Positions 24,101 through 35,700 are shown, counted from the first letter of the stretch. The stretch: 64,000 nt of DNA from Berberis thunbergii (GCA_003290165.1 QNQO01000455.1:496001-560000), one strand, 5' to 3'. The notes: generated by a model from the sequence alone, not told the origin. Translations and numbers: made by a program.

Positions 24101-24479
24101 GGAGTTGTTAGGTTCGAAGTCGTGGGAAACTTGCACCGAGGTATGTAGGGCCATATGAGATTACTGATGAAGAGATTGACCAGTGGCCTACAGATTGCTT
24201 TACCATAGAGTATGTCAGGTATCCACGACGTGTTCACGTATCCATGTTGCGGAAGTGTTTGGCAGACCCCGTCACAGATTATAAAGCCTGCTGAGGTGGA
24301 AGATTTCGGATGAGTTGACGTATCCATGAGGCTAGTAGCCATTGTTGATGATGATGTGAAACAAACTTCGTCGGAGAACAGTGAAGTTAGTGAAGGTACA
24401 ATGGAGCCACCGAGCGGGTGACGTGACTTGGGAGCTGGAGGACCAGATGAGACAGAAATACCCCGAGCTTTTTGCCTAG
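21110..24479 (+). pseudogene. Ty3 copy B pol with chromodomain, heavily frameshifted
   Basis: In order: protease (ALFDTGASRSFIS, about 21135; ILGMDWLSSHPV, about 21365), RT ([55 protein letters not shown] near 22088), RNase H ([34 protein letters not shown]), integrase (RSRFTFTP finger region near 23200; WKWEYITMDFIDGLPRSRKG near 23370) and chromodomain (GDVTWELEDQMRQKYPELFA, stop TAG 24477-24479). Nearly every block needs a frame change caused by single-base indels. A ~25-bp tandem duplication lies at about 23460-23507. It cannot encode a working polyprotein. Confidence 0.9.
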
Positions 24480-24522
24480 GTTATCTTATCGTGGCTTTTG
24501 TCCGATCTCGAGGACGAATCTC

Positions 24523-24538
24523 TTTAAGGTGGGTATGA
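24523..24538 (+). other. Polypurine tract of Ty3 copy B
   Basis: TTTAAGGTGGGTATGA lies immediately before the TG of the 3' LTR, the expected place for plus-strand priming. Confidence 0.65.
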
Positions 24539-26955
24539 TGTAATACCTGCGTTTTAAAAAAAAAAATTTAGGCGGGATGTACTCAGCAAAGGTGGTGGGG
24601 CACATAGCCACCCACCCCTTAAAAGGAAACGACCCCCTTTCTTCTTCTCTTTCTTTTCTTTTTTGTTTTCTTTTCGTTTCAGTGAGCGACGCTAAATCTT
24701 CGTCGCCTCCTCCAACATTTTCTCGACGTTTTTGGGTGATTTCTCCCCCACAGCTCACCTCCTCCTTCTCATTTCTTCTTTTCTTCTTTCCCCTCTTAAT
24801 TTCTCTATTGTTTTTTCGAAAAAAAAAAATCAGTTTTCATTTGGGTTGGGGTTTGATCGGTTTCCATAGCTCCGATCAGCCGTGTTGGGGCCTTGGTGGC
24901 GTCCTTGGGAGCCCTTAGAACCGACATGCAAGGTTGTTTTGGGGTTGGCCAAAATTTTTTCAAAAATCAGGGTGCATGTTTGTTTAGAGATTTCTTCGGC
25001 GTGAATCCGAGCTTTAGGTGCATGGGTGAGCCTCACATTCGTGACTCCGAGTGTCCTTAGACTCATTTGTGGGCTGTTGTGCAGTTTGGAAGCGATCAGA
25101 CCGGAGTAGAGAGGGTTTCGGTGCGTTTTCGCCAAACTTTGGGTTGCGACGGGGTGTTTGCCGATTTTTATTGCCGGTAAGTTTTTCTTTCCGTCACGCG
25201 CCGCTTGTAATTTATTTATTTTTTTAGTCTTCGGCTGGTTTGCTCATTTTCTAGTCTGCCTTGCAGTTTTAGAATTTTCGTGGTCCCGCATTCGTGGTTT
25301 GCGTGTTTGGAGCTTCGACCGGTAGGAATTGGGTTTTGAAAATCCATTCCGCCCAGGTGAGTGGAATTATAATATTTATTTGGATAAATAATTATTTGAA
25401 ATCCTGAATTGAATTTTTACATTATACCGTCAATGTGTAGAATTGAATCCAAATCCGAAATTCGGAGTTTCCAGATATTTTGAGGATTGTGTTAGTTATG
25501 TGTGAATGAATTATGCATTGGATTTTCGGAAAGCATGATATACTTGAATGAAATCGAATAGTAATTTTGGTGTGATTAGGCTTTGGTTGTAATGACATGA
25601 GACTTGTATGCTTTGTTTTCGAGTTTGCATAGCATATAATGTTTTACCGTGGATTTTCGAGTCTTGAGCATGTATGATAATCGACTCGAATAAATTTATT
25701 GTGGTGAATTGGGTCATGTTGGGACCTTGACATAGTCGTGGTTTTATAAAACTTGCCGAATTGTTTATGATTGCACGTCTGTACCTTTGGTTATGTACAA
25801 ATTTGTCATATGTGCATGTGGATGTTAATATAAGTGTCTTTACCCCCGCTATAATGCATGTTGTGCCGATGCTTAGGAGCTTGCTCGCATCCTGAGTTGG
25901 ATGGTGCTTGAGATGACTCGCACCTGACATTGTGGACGCTATTGCATGTGGCAAGCTTGCTGAGGTGCGGTGAGCTCCCGCACGCACTTTCCACTATAGA
26001 GTGCAGTAGGACGGGTCCCGGAGGATGTGCTTTGGAGATTACTCGCTTTCCTCCCCAGCGCGCTTGATTTTGATTATGTTAGGTTGGTCGTGTTAGGCCA
26101 GTTCGTTCGGGATGTTTGAATTTGTATCCTAGCAGATGGCACCACATTATGATACAAACAAGCCCGATGTGGTACTGGTGCACGTTGTGGGATGTGTCTG
26201 GGTGAGACACATTCATAGGGTATGCGGATACCTACGATATGAGACATTTATACAAAATTTATACAGAATTTTTGGTTTTAACCTGATTGCTATACCTTGG
26301 AGATTAAGAAGAATTATGAGATTGTCTTTATTACCATGTTTGAATCGCGTGTAATGATCGACATATATTAAAACTTGTAGTTTATTGTGGAGTTTGAAAT
26401 GTTTGTGTTGTTGCTTGAACTTAGAAACATTAGCCCTAAGAGACACGGTGTGATTTAGACTTTAAAACTTGTTGTTTATTTTATTGTTGTCTGGCATGAA
26501 TTTTTCTGGTATAGTATTCCGTTATTTGTATTTAGTTCGCTCGCACCAGGTAGCTTTGTGTTTTGCTGACCCTGCAAGGGGTGTGCTTCTATTGGAGTGC
26601 AGGCAGTGTTGGAGTTCCTGCTGATCGTGGCGCGTAGGCCCCGATTTCCGTTGTAGGCACGTTTTGTGCTTTTGGTTGTGTCCACCCTGTATGGGTATGT
26701 TTTGCTTTCTCTGTGTTTCAGATGTGCTATATTGCTATACTAGATGTTTGTATACTGATTTTGTCGCTATGACTTCTGGCAGGGCGAATCAAATATATTT
26801 ATTTTGTTCAAACTTTAGCGTAGTTTTATTTCCGTGTTATTCTCGTATCAAGAATGTATTATATTATGATGTTGTGGCCGGTTACGATCTGCCATATACG
26901 TGTTAGTTTAGGCATCGGCATGCTGCGATTTTCCGTGGCGGGTCGGGGCGTGACA
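24539..26955 (+). repeat. 3' LTR of Ty3 copy B
   Basis: 2417 bp, from TGTAATACCTGCG to CGTGACA, followed directly by the CATTT target duplication. It matches 17285-19665. A sampled ~180-bp stretch shows about six substitutions and three indels, so several percent divergence. Confidence 0.95.
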
Positions 26956-26960
26956 CATTT

Positions 26961-27900
26961 TTTGCAATCATGCCAAGATTTTTTTGGCGAGCTGAGAGGA
27001 TGTTGAGCCTACCTCGATGTTTGGGTAAGGTGATCTGATCTCATTTACAGATGTGTCTAGCTTTGCTATCCTTTGCTTCATTCCTCCAGAAGTTTCGGGT
27101 CAACTTATTTAAATTTCTCCGAGGTTGAGTAGGGAAGAAGGAAGATTTGCATGGTGTAGGCCAGGATAGAGTTGAGATCTGCATTGATCATCACAGTTCT
27201 TCTTGTTTGGGACAAGACTTTTGATTTCCAACTTGACAATTTAGAATTGACTTTGTCGATCAGGAATTCAAAGTCCTTGGCTTTCTTATTGGACAGAAGC
27301 AAGAGGGAACCTAGATATTTATCTTTTGAGATATAAAATTTTGATCACAGGATTATGTTTATTCATTTTGGCATGGCACGGTGGATCATTTCGAATTATA
27401 GTAGACAAAGATTGTCATAATTGACTGTTTTGGCCCGATGCAAGGCAATAATGATTGAGAATATCATTTGGGTGCATTGCTCATCAAAACCAAGCTGGTG
27501 AAAATTTTGAATAAAAAAAGGTCATTCAATTCTATCATAGGCATTGTCCCATTATCAATTTTTACTGCCATCCAATCAATATTTTTTTGTGACGGCAATG
27601 TTTCATTTAAAAGAAAGTTTTATGGGCCAGGTTAACATTGTCCGCAATAAATTGACATTAAGAAAGATTCCTTGGTTGGGGAAATGATGGCGTCCAATAG
27701 ATGTTTCATATGATTTGTTAAGATATTTGAAATGACTTTTAGATGACATTGAATGGACCAATGGGGTGAAATTTGTCTATAGTGATAGGATTTTGCTTTT
27801 TGGGATTAGAAAAGGTTTTAAGTTGTTCACAATTTATTTGGGGTTATCCAAATTGTTTACAATTTTACCCTTAATAAAAACTAAACTATAATTTGATTAT
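26961..27900 (-). pseudogene. LINE (L1-type) reverse transcriptase, proximal part
   Basis: Minus-strand frames give, from high to low coordinate, DKFHPIGPFNVI (compare FRPISLCNV), DNVNLAHKTF, MKHCRHKK, LGFDEQCTQMIFSII, then KYLGSLLLLSNKKAKDFEFL, IDKVNSKLSSWKSKVLSQ..RT and YTMQIFLLP (27105-27330), followed in other frames by RNFW..KDSKARHIC near 27050. These are the ordered RT and post-RT blocks of plant L1-type LINEs. Stops and frameshifts are frequent. The LINE is cut at 26960 by the copy B insertion and probably resumes at 17284. Confidence 0.85.
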
Positions 27901-28775
27901 ATAGATATGAATCCTCCGTACAATTGTAATTTAAAAAGTTCACATTTTTGTTTCTCTCTTTCAATTGTATATTTAATATACAATTGGTTAAAAATGTTTG
28001 ACTAATTAATTTCATTCTTAGCAATTACATGCTTTATTAGTAAGCTAATGATGTTGGCAGGTGACGCTTCCATCTTTGCGTTCCAACAACCATGAGATTC
28101 ACAAAAAATGTGGGATGTGTGAAAAAACCCAAGTCCCATGTGATTTGATCATCCACGTTCATGTGTGTAAATATAATTGAAATTAGGAATACCTTTGCAA
28201 TGAAAACCCGGCATACCTCATAGAAATGCATTTTTTAAATATAGAAAGAGAAGAATTTTCAATTTTTTTATTCAAGAAAAATTAAAAGGCGGTTGTCAGG
28301 ACTAGTACTGTTGATCAGGTAAAACCAAGGTCAGAGGCCTTTCAAGACTTTCCTAATGGTCTCAAAACTCAATGTTCCCTTTTGAAAAGTGCCCAAATGT
28401 TTAGCATCTATATTATAGGGGAAGGTTTGAGCTCTTGACTGTGAGGACGTGTTGCCTCCATTGCATAGTCGGGCCAGACTGTACCGCTAGCATTTTTATT
28501 GTTTTCTTTGCATTGCTTTTCAACTTCAAACTTGTATTTTCATCGATCGATAGCATCGAAGTAGTCTTGAGCAACGTCCTTCCGAACGTTCCTCCCCATT
28601 GTAATCTAATGAATGTGAATGAGAGCTTTTACTGACTATTGTGCATTGTTATATTGTCTACAAATTGATATTGTGCATTCTCAAGTTAATATTTGTGTCC
28701 GTCAAAGTAACTACTCATAGGCGGCTTACTAGTGAATTGGATAGCTAGTGCCGCACGGATTACTAGTCCGTGACA
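27901..28775. other. Non-coding spacer including a dispersed-repeat copy
   Basis: 27904-28092 repeats elements of 12332-12490 and 12610-12640 (for instance CTTCCATCTTTGCGTTCCAA near 28068). The rest shows nothing recognisable. A small hairpin CACGGA...TCCGTG lies around 28754-28772. Confidence 0.5.
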
Positions 28776-29978
28776 GCGGTCACTACTCCACACCATCATT
28801 TCCTCTTTCTCATATTATTCTACTCTCTCATATCACTTACTGTCTTTTTTACACTACCTATATAAACAAAAAACCAATATTTTTTTCTCCCCATTCAAAT
28901 TGAAACTTCATTCCTCTCTCCCCCATTCGAATCTCTTCCCCCTTCCACATTCAAATCTCTTGCAAAATCGAAACCAATATCTTTCCTTTCTCTCGAAAAT
29001 CTTTTCCCTCTCCTTCAAAATCGAACCCCAGATCATAATCTCCCAAAAAAAAATTTAGAAAAACAAAGTAATCTCATGGAAACTTTAGAAAAAATTTCAA
29101 TCACAAAAATAAAGTAAACTTCAGAAAAATTTTGAGAAATCACAAAAAAAATATTGTTCGCCTACAAAACCTCGCATTGATCTGAGCGAACTATAAAAAA
29201 ATTGCTGAAATTTCCTGTTCGCCCACAACTCTGCGAGGTTTTGCATTAAACCTTGCATTGTTCCAGGTGAGATTTTTCAGCAACTTTTTTTGACATATTT
29301 GTGCGATTTTAGTAAAATGACCACAACTTACTCATTTCAAAAGATTTTATTATTCAAGTTGTGTTTATTAAATAACTCAGAGTACTACAATATTTGTATT
29401 TGATCAACTTGATAATTAGTCTCGATTGAGTACATAAGTTGCCCGAAATTCAGGAACACTATCCCATTTTCATTGCAAGACAAATTTGCGTGACTTTAGT
29501 AAAATGACCATAACTTGCTCATTTCAAAACATTTTCAAGTGATTCTAGTTGTTTTTATTAGATAAATCAGAGTACTACAATTTTTATATTTGGATGAGTT
29601 TTGAGAATCGATCTTGATCGAGCATATAAGTTTGGACGAAAATCAATGGACACTATCCCGTTTTCATTGCAAGACAGATTGTGTGATTTAGTAAAATGAT
29701 CATAACTTGCTTATTTCAAAACATTTTCAAGTGATTCAAGTTGTATTTATTAGATAACTCATAGTACTACAACTTTCATGTTTAATAAGTTTAATAATCG
29801 GTCTCAATTAAGAGTTTAAATTGGTCAAAAGTTACCATATTTTGCATTTTATTTTCATTTTGAGTTTGGATTTCTTTGTTAAGTTATGCATATTTATTAG
29901 TGGTGTGAGCAAGTAAAAAAAAAAAACTCAATGGTGGTGTGAGAAAAAAGGAAATGGTAATGTGGAGTAGTCACTGCC
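28776..29978. mobile_element. TIR transposon-like element, non-autonomous
   Basis: The ends are inverted repeats: left GGTCACTACTCCACACCATC and the reverse complement of the right end GCAGTGACTACTCCACATTA. The similarity continues for about 38 bp (ATTTCCT, TTTCTCA). The interior is non-coding and holds a CT-rich stretch and three tandem units. I could not find a clear target duplication, so the exact edges and superfamily are open. Confidence 0.6.
29291..29850 (+). repeat. Three tandem ~185-bp units inside the TIR element
   Basis: The sentence-like block TTAGTAAAATGA, CATAACTT, CTCATTTCAAAA, CTCAGAGTACTACAA and CACTATCCC recurs starting near 29301, 29488 and 29681. Units are roughly 80-85% alike and non-coding. 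Confidence 0.85.
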
Positions 29979-30045
29979 AAATTAAAAATAATAGCATGTT
30001 TATATTTAAATCTTACTTGTTTGGTTTCCTCCTATATTTTAATAA

Positions 30046-31959
30046 TTGCATTTTGCCAACTATTATAAATGGCTTATTGAGCTCCTATAATTAATTAAAT
30101 TGCATTACCCTCTAAGGCTAGCAGTCAACATGCCTTGACTGTCAAACACCTCAGTGTCAAGCATTCCAATCATTTTGGATGACAAAAATACCCTCATATC
30201 CATATCACGCATGATGTGAGAACTTGTTGATCCCAACCGTCCTGTTACTCTGAACCACACATGTGGACAACCATGATTAACATCATGCAAATCAAAACCC
30301 TTGTAGAGATGGAGAGGTGAAGGTATTCACATGGGAAAGATGAAAGGAGTGGTTGGCTTGAGCAATGTATTCAAATTCAAATTTCCCATGATAGTTCAGA
30401 GTTTCCACATATTATTTTGTCGTGAGATCAAAGGTATTTGAAGTGAAAATGCTTTAGCCAACCCAAGTTTGAAAGTTAGGGTTTCATTACATAAAGGTAA
30501 CACAAACCTTATATCTTAGTTATTTCATCTATAAATTTTCAGTTTAGAACACCATCATGGAGGTAAGCCGAGTCAACTATTTTAATTTCATCATTTCAGT
30601 GGACATTTATTGAGAGTTGCAGGTCATCTACAACCTCTCGCAGACTATGTTATGTTCAGGGAACATTCTTAAATTCAAATTAATTATATGGGGTTAAATA
30701 ACTGCCATAATTTACTATAAGGGGGTCATTAATTTATTATAAAGGGAAAGTATAATAAAAATTGTGTTTCCCTGCAGATTTCATGTTTGCATTGTCATCA
30801 ACACAATCAAATAAGTAATAGGAGGTATGAAGTATGCAAGATTTTTAAGGAGCATGCACATGAAGCTTTTCAGAGAGAAGTCATCTAAAAGTCCAAGGGA
30901 CCTAGATTTAGGAGGGTTAGGAACAATAAACCAAGGGGTGGAAAAATAATTGTGGAATGGAAGAGGAAGAAGTGAACCTCCAAACTCAGTCATTTGCACA
31001 AGGAGTTAGGCCTCCACCAATCAGGCCACCAGTTATTCCAGTGTTTCAGGCTGAGAATGGTAGGGGCAGGAGGGGACAAAACTCTTGGAATAAGAATGAC
31101 ATTGAATGTTTGTAACTTCAATTGTTAGGTACTGAATGGTATTGAATGTTTGTAAATTCATGTTGGTTTTGTGCTATGTCGTTATGCACGGATTTTAAGG
31201 CATTGCTATGTCAGGTTTTGCAATTGCATTGTGTTATATCAGTTTTACAAAGATGTTAAGGCATTTGATTACAATGTGCTATGTCAAACTTTGTTGCAAG
31301 AACATCCAATGAACATCAAATGAATTTACATTGTGTTTTACATGCACTCCTTCAAAATCTTGTCTATTTCAAACCTCTTCTTCACTTGTTTGATTGTGCT
31401 TGTGACACTATAAGATCTGCAAGAAAATCAATTAAGTGTTGTTAATTGCCCCCATATAATAAATTACTAACGAGAACTTAACCTCATATAATAAATTTGA
31501 ATTAATGTTGCCCCCTGAAACAAGACAGACATGAGAGATGATGAAAATGACCTGCAATTCAAGCTTAACTTCAAAACTTGAGTTTGCACAAGCTTTTTCA
31601 CTCCAAATATTTAATCTACAGTGAAATAACATATAGATGTAGTGGTAGAAACAAATGTTAGTGTTATTGATGGTGAAGTGGAGAGTGTGATGGTGGAGGC
31701 GGATTATCCTAACGGCTAATGGGAAGTTTGAATCTCAGTCCTCAGCTTTTAATTGCATTTGCCTACTTCAATTTTGAATCTCAGCCTTCAGATCATTAAA
31801 TGATATTTTGGTCAGTAAAATATGGTCCTTTTGAAACTAGCACGTGCCTTGACTGTCAAGGCACGTTGGCTGCTAGTCTTAGCGATAAATGCAATTAATT
31901 AATTATGGGGGGTAAAGCTCAATAAAACATTTACAATACGGGGCGAAATGCAAATGACC
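30046..31959. mobile_element. Mutator-like (MULE) non-autonomous element with 9-bp target duplication
   Basis: Long terminal inverted repeats of about 95-100 bp (left from 30046 to 30145; right 31842-31959) share TTGCATTT.GCC, TATTGAGCT, ATAATTAATTAA, CTAGCAG.CAAC and GCCTTGAC. Both sides are flanked by the identical 9 bp TTTTAATAA (30037-30045 and 31960-31968). Long TIRs plus a 9-bp duplication are the hallmark of Mutator-like elements. The right end carries about five extra terminal bases (GGTCA). No transposase is recognisable; the internal sequence 30870-31110 is purine-rich and could be captured or decayed coding sequence. Confidence 0.8.
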
Positions 31960-32020
31960 TTTTAATAAATGATAAAGGAAAATAGTTAAGGTGCACTTAT
32001 TTGTAGAGTTGTTCTACACA

Positions 32021-32150
32021 GCGAGGAAGTGGGCGAGGAAACCGCCCATCCCCTTGGGATGTGTGTCATCATTTTTCATGCGCACATTCCGAGGAAATGG
32101 GTGGTCCCCTTTCTCCCTCCTTCGCTATTTTTTCTCGCCCACTTCCTCGC
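32021..32150. repeat. Fold-back (MITE-like) sequence with 17-bp perfect arms
   Basis: GCGAGGAAGTGGGCGAG (32021-32037) is the exact reverse complement of 32134-32150. Pairing continues imperfectly inward (CCGCCCATCCCC with AAATGGGTGG). The GC-rich element stands out in an AT-rich spacer. No target duplication was found. Confidence 0.7.
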
Positions 32151-32656
32151 CATTTAGAATTTCTCCTTATTTGTATTATAATCGTTCAAATAGATCAAAA
32201 TTAACATTTTATACTCTCAAATCATTCCAAAGGAATGAAATAAGTAATTATCATTAACTTCTAGAGTTGGAGTTGAGGCCTTAAGTGTGTCAATCATAAA
32301 TAACAATAACAACATTAAACAAAATTATTACAACTCATGGCACCATATTTCTAGTATGCAAATATCTTTTTCATTTGAAAAATATGTAATTTTAAAATAC
32401 GAGCGAGCACGCTGTATATGTGTTAAGTATTCATCTCATTTTTCAGTTAATAATGTTTTTTATTTGTTGGTTGAAAGTTACGACACTTTTAAACAACCAA
32501 AGATTCAAAATAACATTTTAAGCATCTAGATTATTAAATAGAATGACATTTACCTTAAAAAAATAAATACTCATCAAGGGGATAATGGTATTTTGATTCC
32601 CTCATAAAAGATTAATATTCACTTAATGTTAATCATAATAAAAAAATATTCTTGGT
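32151..32656. other. AT-rich spacer upstream of the RRP17-like gene
   Basis: No gene, repeat or strong motif was seen before the site II cluster. Confidence 0.4.
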
Positions 32657-32712
32657 TGGGCTTCGCTTATGTTTCTATCATGGGCCTAAAATTAGCCCAA
32701 GTATCCGGCCCA
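32657..32712 (+). promoter_or_regulatory. Cluster of four site II (TGGGCY) motifs
   Basis: TGGGCT 32657-32662, TGGGCC 32681-32686, AGCCCA 32694-32699 (reverse TGGGCT) and GGCCCA 32707-32712 (reverse TGGGCC) lie 86-141 bp upstream of the ATG at 32798. Site II elements are bound by TCP factors and are typical of plant ribosomal-protein and ribosome-biogenesis promoters, which fits the downstream gene. Confidence 0.65.
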
Positions 32713-32797
32713 TACGATTCTTCTTCTACTGCTCTTGCTCGATCAGAGCTGTTCAGCATTCACAGGGAGAGGTTTTGGACTTTTGGTAGGGTTTTTG

Positions 32798-35700
32798 ATG
32801 AAAGGAGGAGGAGAGGGTGAAGAAGCTCAACAAGCAATAGTTGGAGGTCCCTCACGTGCTCTGCACATTAAGAAGAGAGCTCTAAAAAACAAAGCTCTCG
32901 CCGTCTCTTTTAATGACAAAGATCTCAGGTACCTACTCTTTGCTTTCTAATTCTCCAATCTCAACTCAAAATATTTTGGTTTCTGTCATTGGGGTAATCT
33001 TTTCATGGAATCCAAGCATACCCTTTGATCAGAAACTCAAAATATCCCATTTTGATTCAAAAAAATCAAAACTTGGTAGTAAATAAACCCTAGTCTGTAT
33101 AAACTGTAGGGTTCTAAAAATGTTCATTTTATTTGGGTGTTATTTTATATGTAATCCAAGCATAACCTTTAATTCAGAACTCCAAATAAGTCTAATTTGG
33201 TTAAAAAAATTAGAACTTGGTTTGCAATTTTATGAGCATAAGCAAAAAAAAAAAATCCCATTAATTTGCATGAACTGTGGGGTTGTATTGGGTTGCTGAG
33301 GATTTGATTTGACTCAATGGGTCTTGCTGATTATGTGTGTAATATTACTGAAATGGATTTTGCTTTTGGTGGTAGGGATTTTGTTGGAGGGTTTCACAAG
33401 AGAAAGAAGAAGAGGAGAAAGGAAGCGCAACAGCAGTTAAGGGAAAAGGAACGGTTGGTACGGATTGAGAAGCGGAAGAAGGTTAGGTTTCGTCCTCACT
33501 AATTTCTACATTTGGTTCTCTGAAATTTTGATTATAGGATTATTGTGAAGACATAGTGTTAGTCGGTGATATGAACTTTGTTTTCATTTTAGTTATGGTG
33601 TAAAATGCAAGTGTCACAACTTTTCTAATGTTGTGAAACTAAATTGCTTTGAGGTATATCATAGTCAGTTTTTTACAAAAATGTGATATTAAATTCATTC
33701 CTTGATCCTACACCTTTGGTTGTTGACGAGTTATAGTAGAAACTTTAAAACCAAGTCTAACTTTGTGACCCCCCTCCGGCCCGTGTAATAATTAGAGGTT
33801 TGAGTTTCTCGGAAGCATGTTAGATTTGAAAATTCAGCCCTGTAGTTAGATGAAGAGGCAAAAACAAACACCCTCTTTTTTTAGCAGCCGATCATGTTTA
33901 AGTGATGTGAGTCTCGACCGTTGCTGAGAGTTTATTTGGGCTCTGGGCAAGTGATCTTGTAAGTCAAATTGCCAGGGCTCAAATTGCCAAAGTCATTTGA
34001 CAAGGTTTCTATTATAATAAAGAGCCCAAATTGCTGAGAGTTTATTTGGGCTCTGGGCAAGTTTATTTGGGCTCTTTGGCAATTTGACTTTATCCATGAT
34101 AGAAACCATGGATAAAGTCAAATTGCCAAAGTTGAAAATAAAAAGGCTACATCATTAAATATCATTTCATGGAAATATAACCCTTTGCAAATCATTTTGG
34201 TAAATAATCAAACAAGATGGTCTAGATTCTTCAGTGTGATTGAGTGCCAGTGCCACAACATCCTCAGAACCCACATCAATCAGTCTCTATGATAGGATGA
34301 TTGCATGAGAGATGAGACCCTCAAACCCATTAAAAAAAAACTGATTTCCATGGAAAATTTGAAGTTCTTTTATGCTTGGGAATTGGAAAGGCATGCCCAT
34401 ACATCTGTTGCTCCACATGTAACTCCAATTGATATCAAAAGTTCTCACGGTATATGAGGTATTCTGTAGAAAAAATTCAATGGATTACATATATGCTAGC
34501 CACCGGGTTTCCCATATATGTGCCTTCAAACCAAAGAATGTCGATCTCGGGCAATGTTTGATCAGATTTCCTGTTGTAGGTCAATGTTTAATTGTCACTA
34601 AATGACCCTTCTCAGTTAAGCACTCCCAGATATCTATGATGGTCCAAGAACAAACATCTTCTATGATTTTTTTATTTTTATTAATTCCTAGTAAATGGAC
34701 CTTCCACTTGTACTTGATATCGAGCTGTTGAAATGTTCTCATATAGTTTCCTAGGTAAATGTTTACCCCTAGTAGTTGAAAAATAAGATAGACAAGTAGT
34801 CAGCCGCTTGCTGCTGAATTCCTGAGAGGATCAGTCAAGGTTTACTTCGTCCTTCACTTTTTTGGAAATTTCAAATTGGGATTTGGACAGAATTCTCGCA
34901 ACTTTATGGGGGTAACAGAAAGAATAAAATAAAAGAATCTTTGAAGATAAGTAAAAAAGAAGTCTAAGAAATAATGCAAAGACATTGAAGCCTTGGTTTG
35001 ACATTGAGGGTAATATTTGGGAGGTGTTGAAAGTTCCCTGTCACAAGGTTATGTTTACCTGGGCAAATAAATTTTTTATGCTCTGTACATTTTCTTGTTT
35101 TTGCCTCACCCGCTTGTACTTGTTCCTTTCACTTGCTCAAAGTTTTGTTCAAAAAGAAGCAAAGAGAACCCCTAGTTTTTGTAGGCAAGTTCTGAATAAA
35201 CTTTAGAAATCCGAAGTTTCTACCCAATAAATACAAAACAGTAAATCTTTGCCCATGGACAAAAAAACATATCTCTTCATTTTTTGCTTTTGTCACATTG
35301 CTTTTCTGTATGTTTGCTACAGAGGAAACAGGAAAGACTATATATGTCCAGGGCGGCACTGGTCCAGAACCTGATGAAAACAGCATCGATGTTGAACAGG
35401 ATGAAGATGGAGAGGTTGAGCCAGATGTACCCCTTATTGGTATTTTTAGCTATATCCATTCTCTATCTATTCAGACTGTACTGAAAAACTTAATTTCCTG
35501 GGAAGTTCTTGACCATTGCATAAATTATATGTCTGATCTGCCACATTAGGCCAGTAATCACTAGTAGAATTTCTTACTCAAAATCAACCTTTTGGGTAAA
35601 CAGTCAAAGAGTATGGCAAGCAGTTGAGAAATAAACAGGGGAAACATTTACTCTAGTTATTCTTTCATGCTTCATTTCCTCTGGTTAATTTGTACAGCTC

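Larger units (their letters stand above)
17285..26955 (+). mobile_element. Ty3 chromovirus (Tekay/Del-like), copy B, complete but decayed
   Basis: A full-length element with both LTRs, a primer site and gag-pol with chromodomain. It is flanked on both sides by the 5-bp sequence CATTT (17280-17284 and 26956-26960), a perfect target duplication. The coding region has so many 1-nt gains and losses that no long frame survives. LTRs differ by several percent in the stretches compared, so it is older than copy A. It belongs to a different subfamily from copy A: LTR sequences are unrelated over most of their length although proteins are alike. Confidence 0.95.

Noticed and set aside
29291..29850. 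CRISPR-like or satellite array
   Set aside because: Only three diverged ~185-bp units without spacers, inside a TIR element in a plant genome.
35284..35484. Alternative frame RKQERLYMSRAAL through exon 3 of the RRP17-like gene
   Set aside because: It begins family-like but then gives no acidic segment and does not connect to exon 4; the other frame does.
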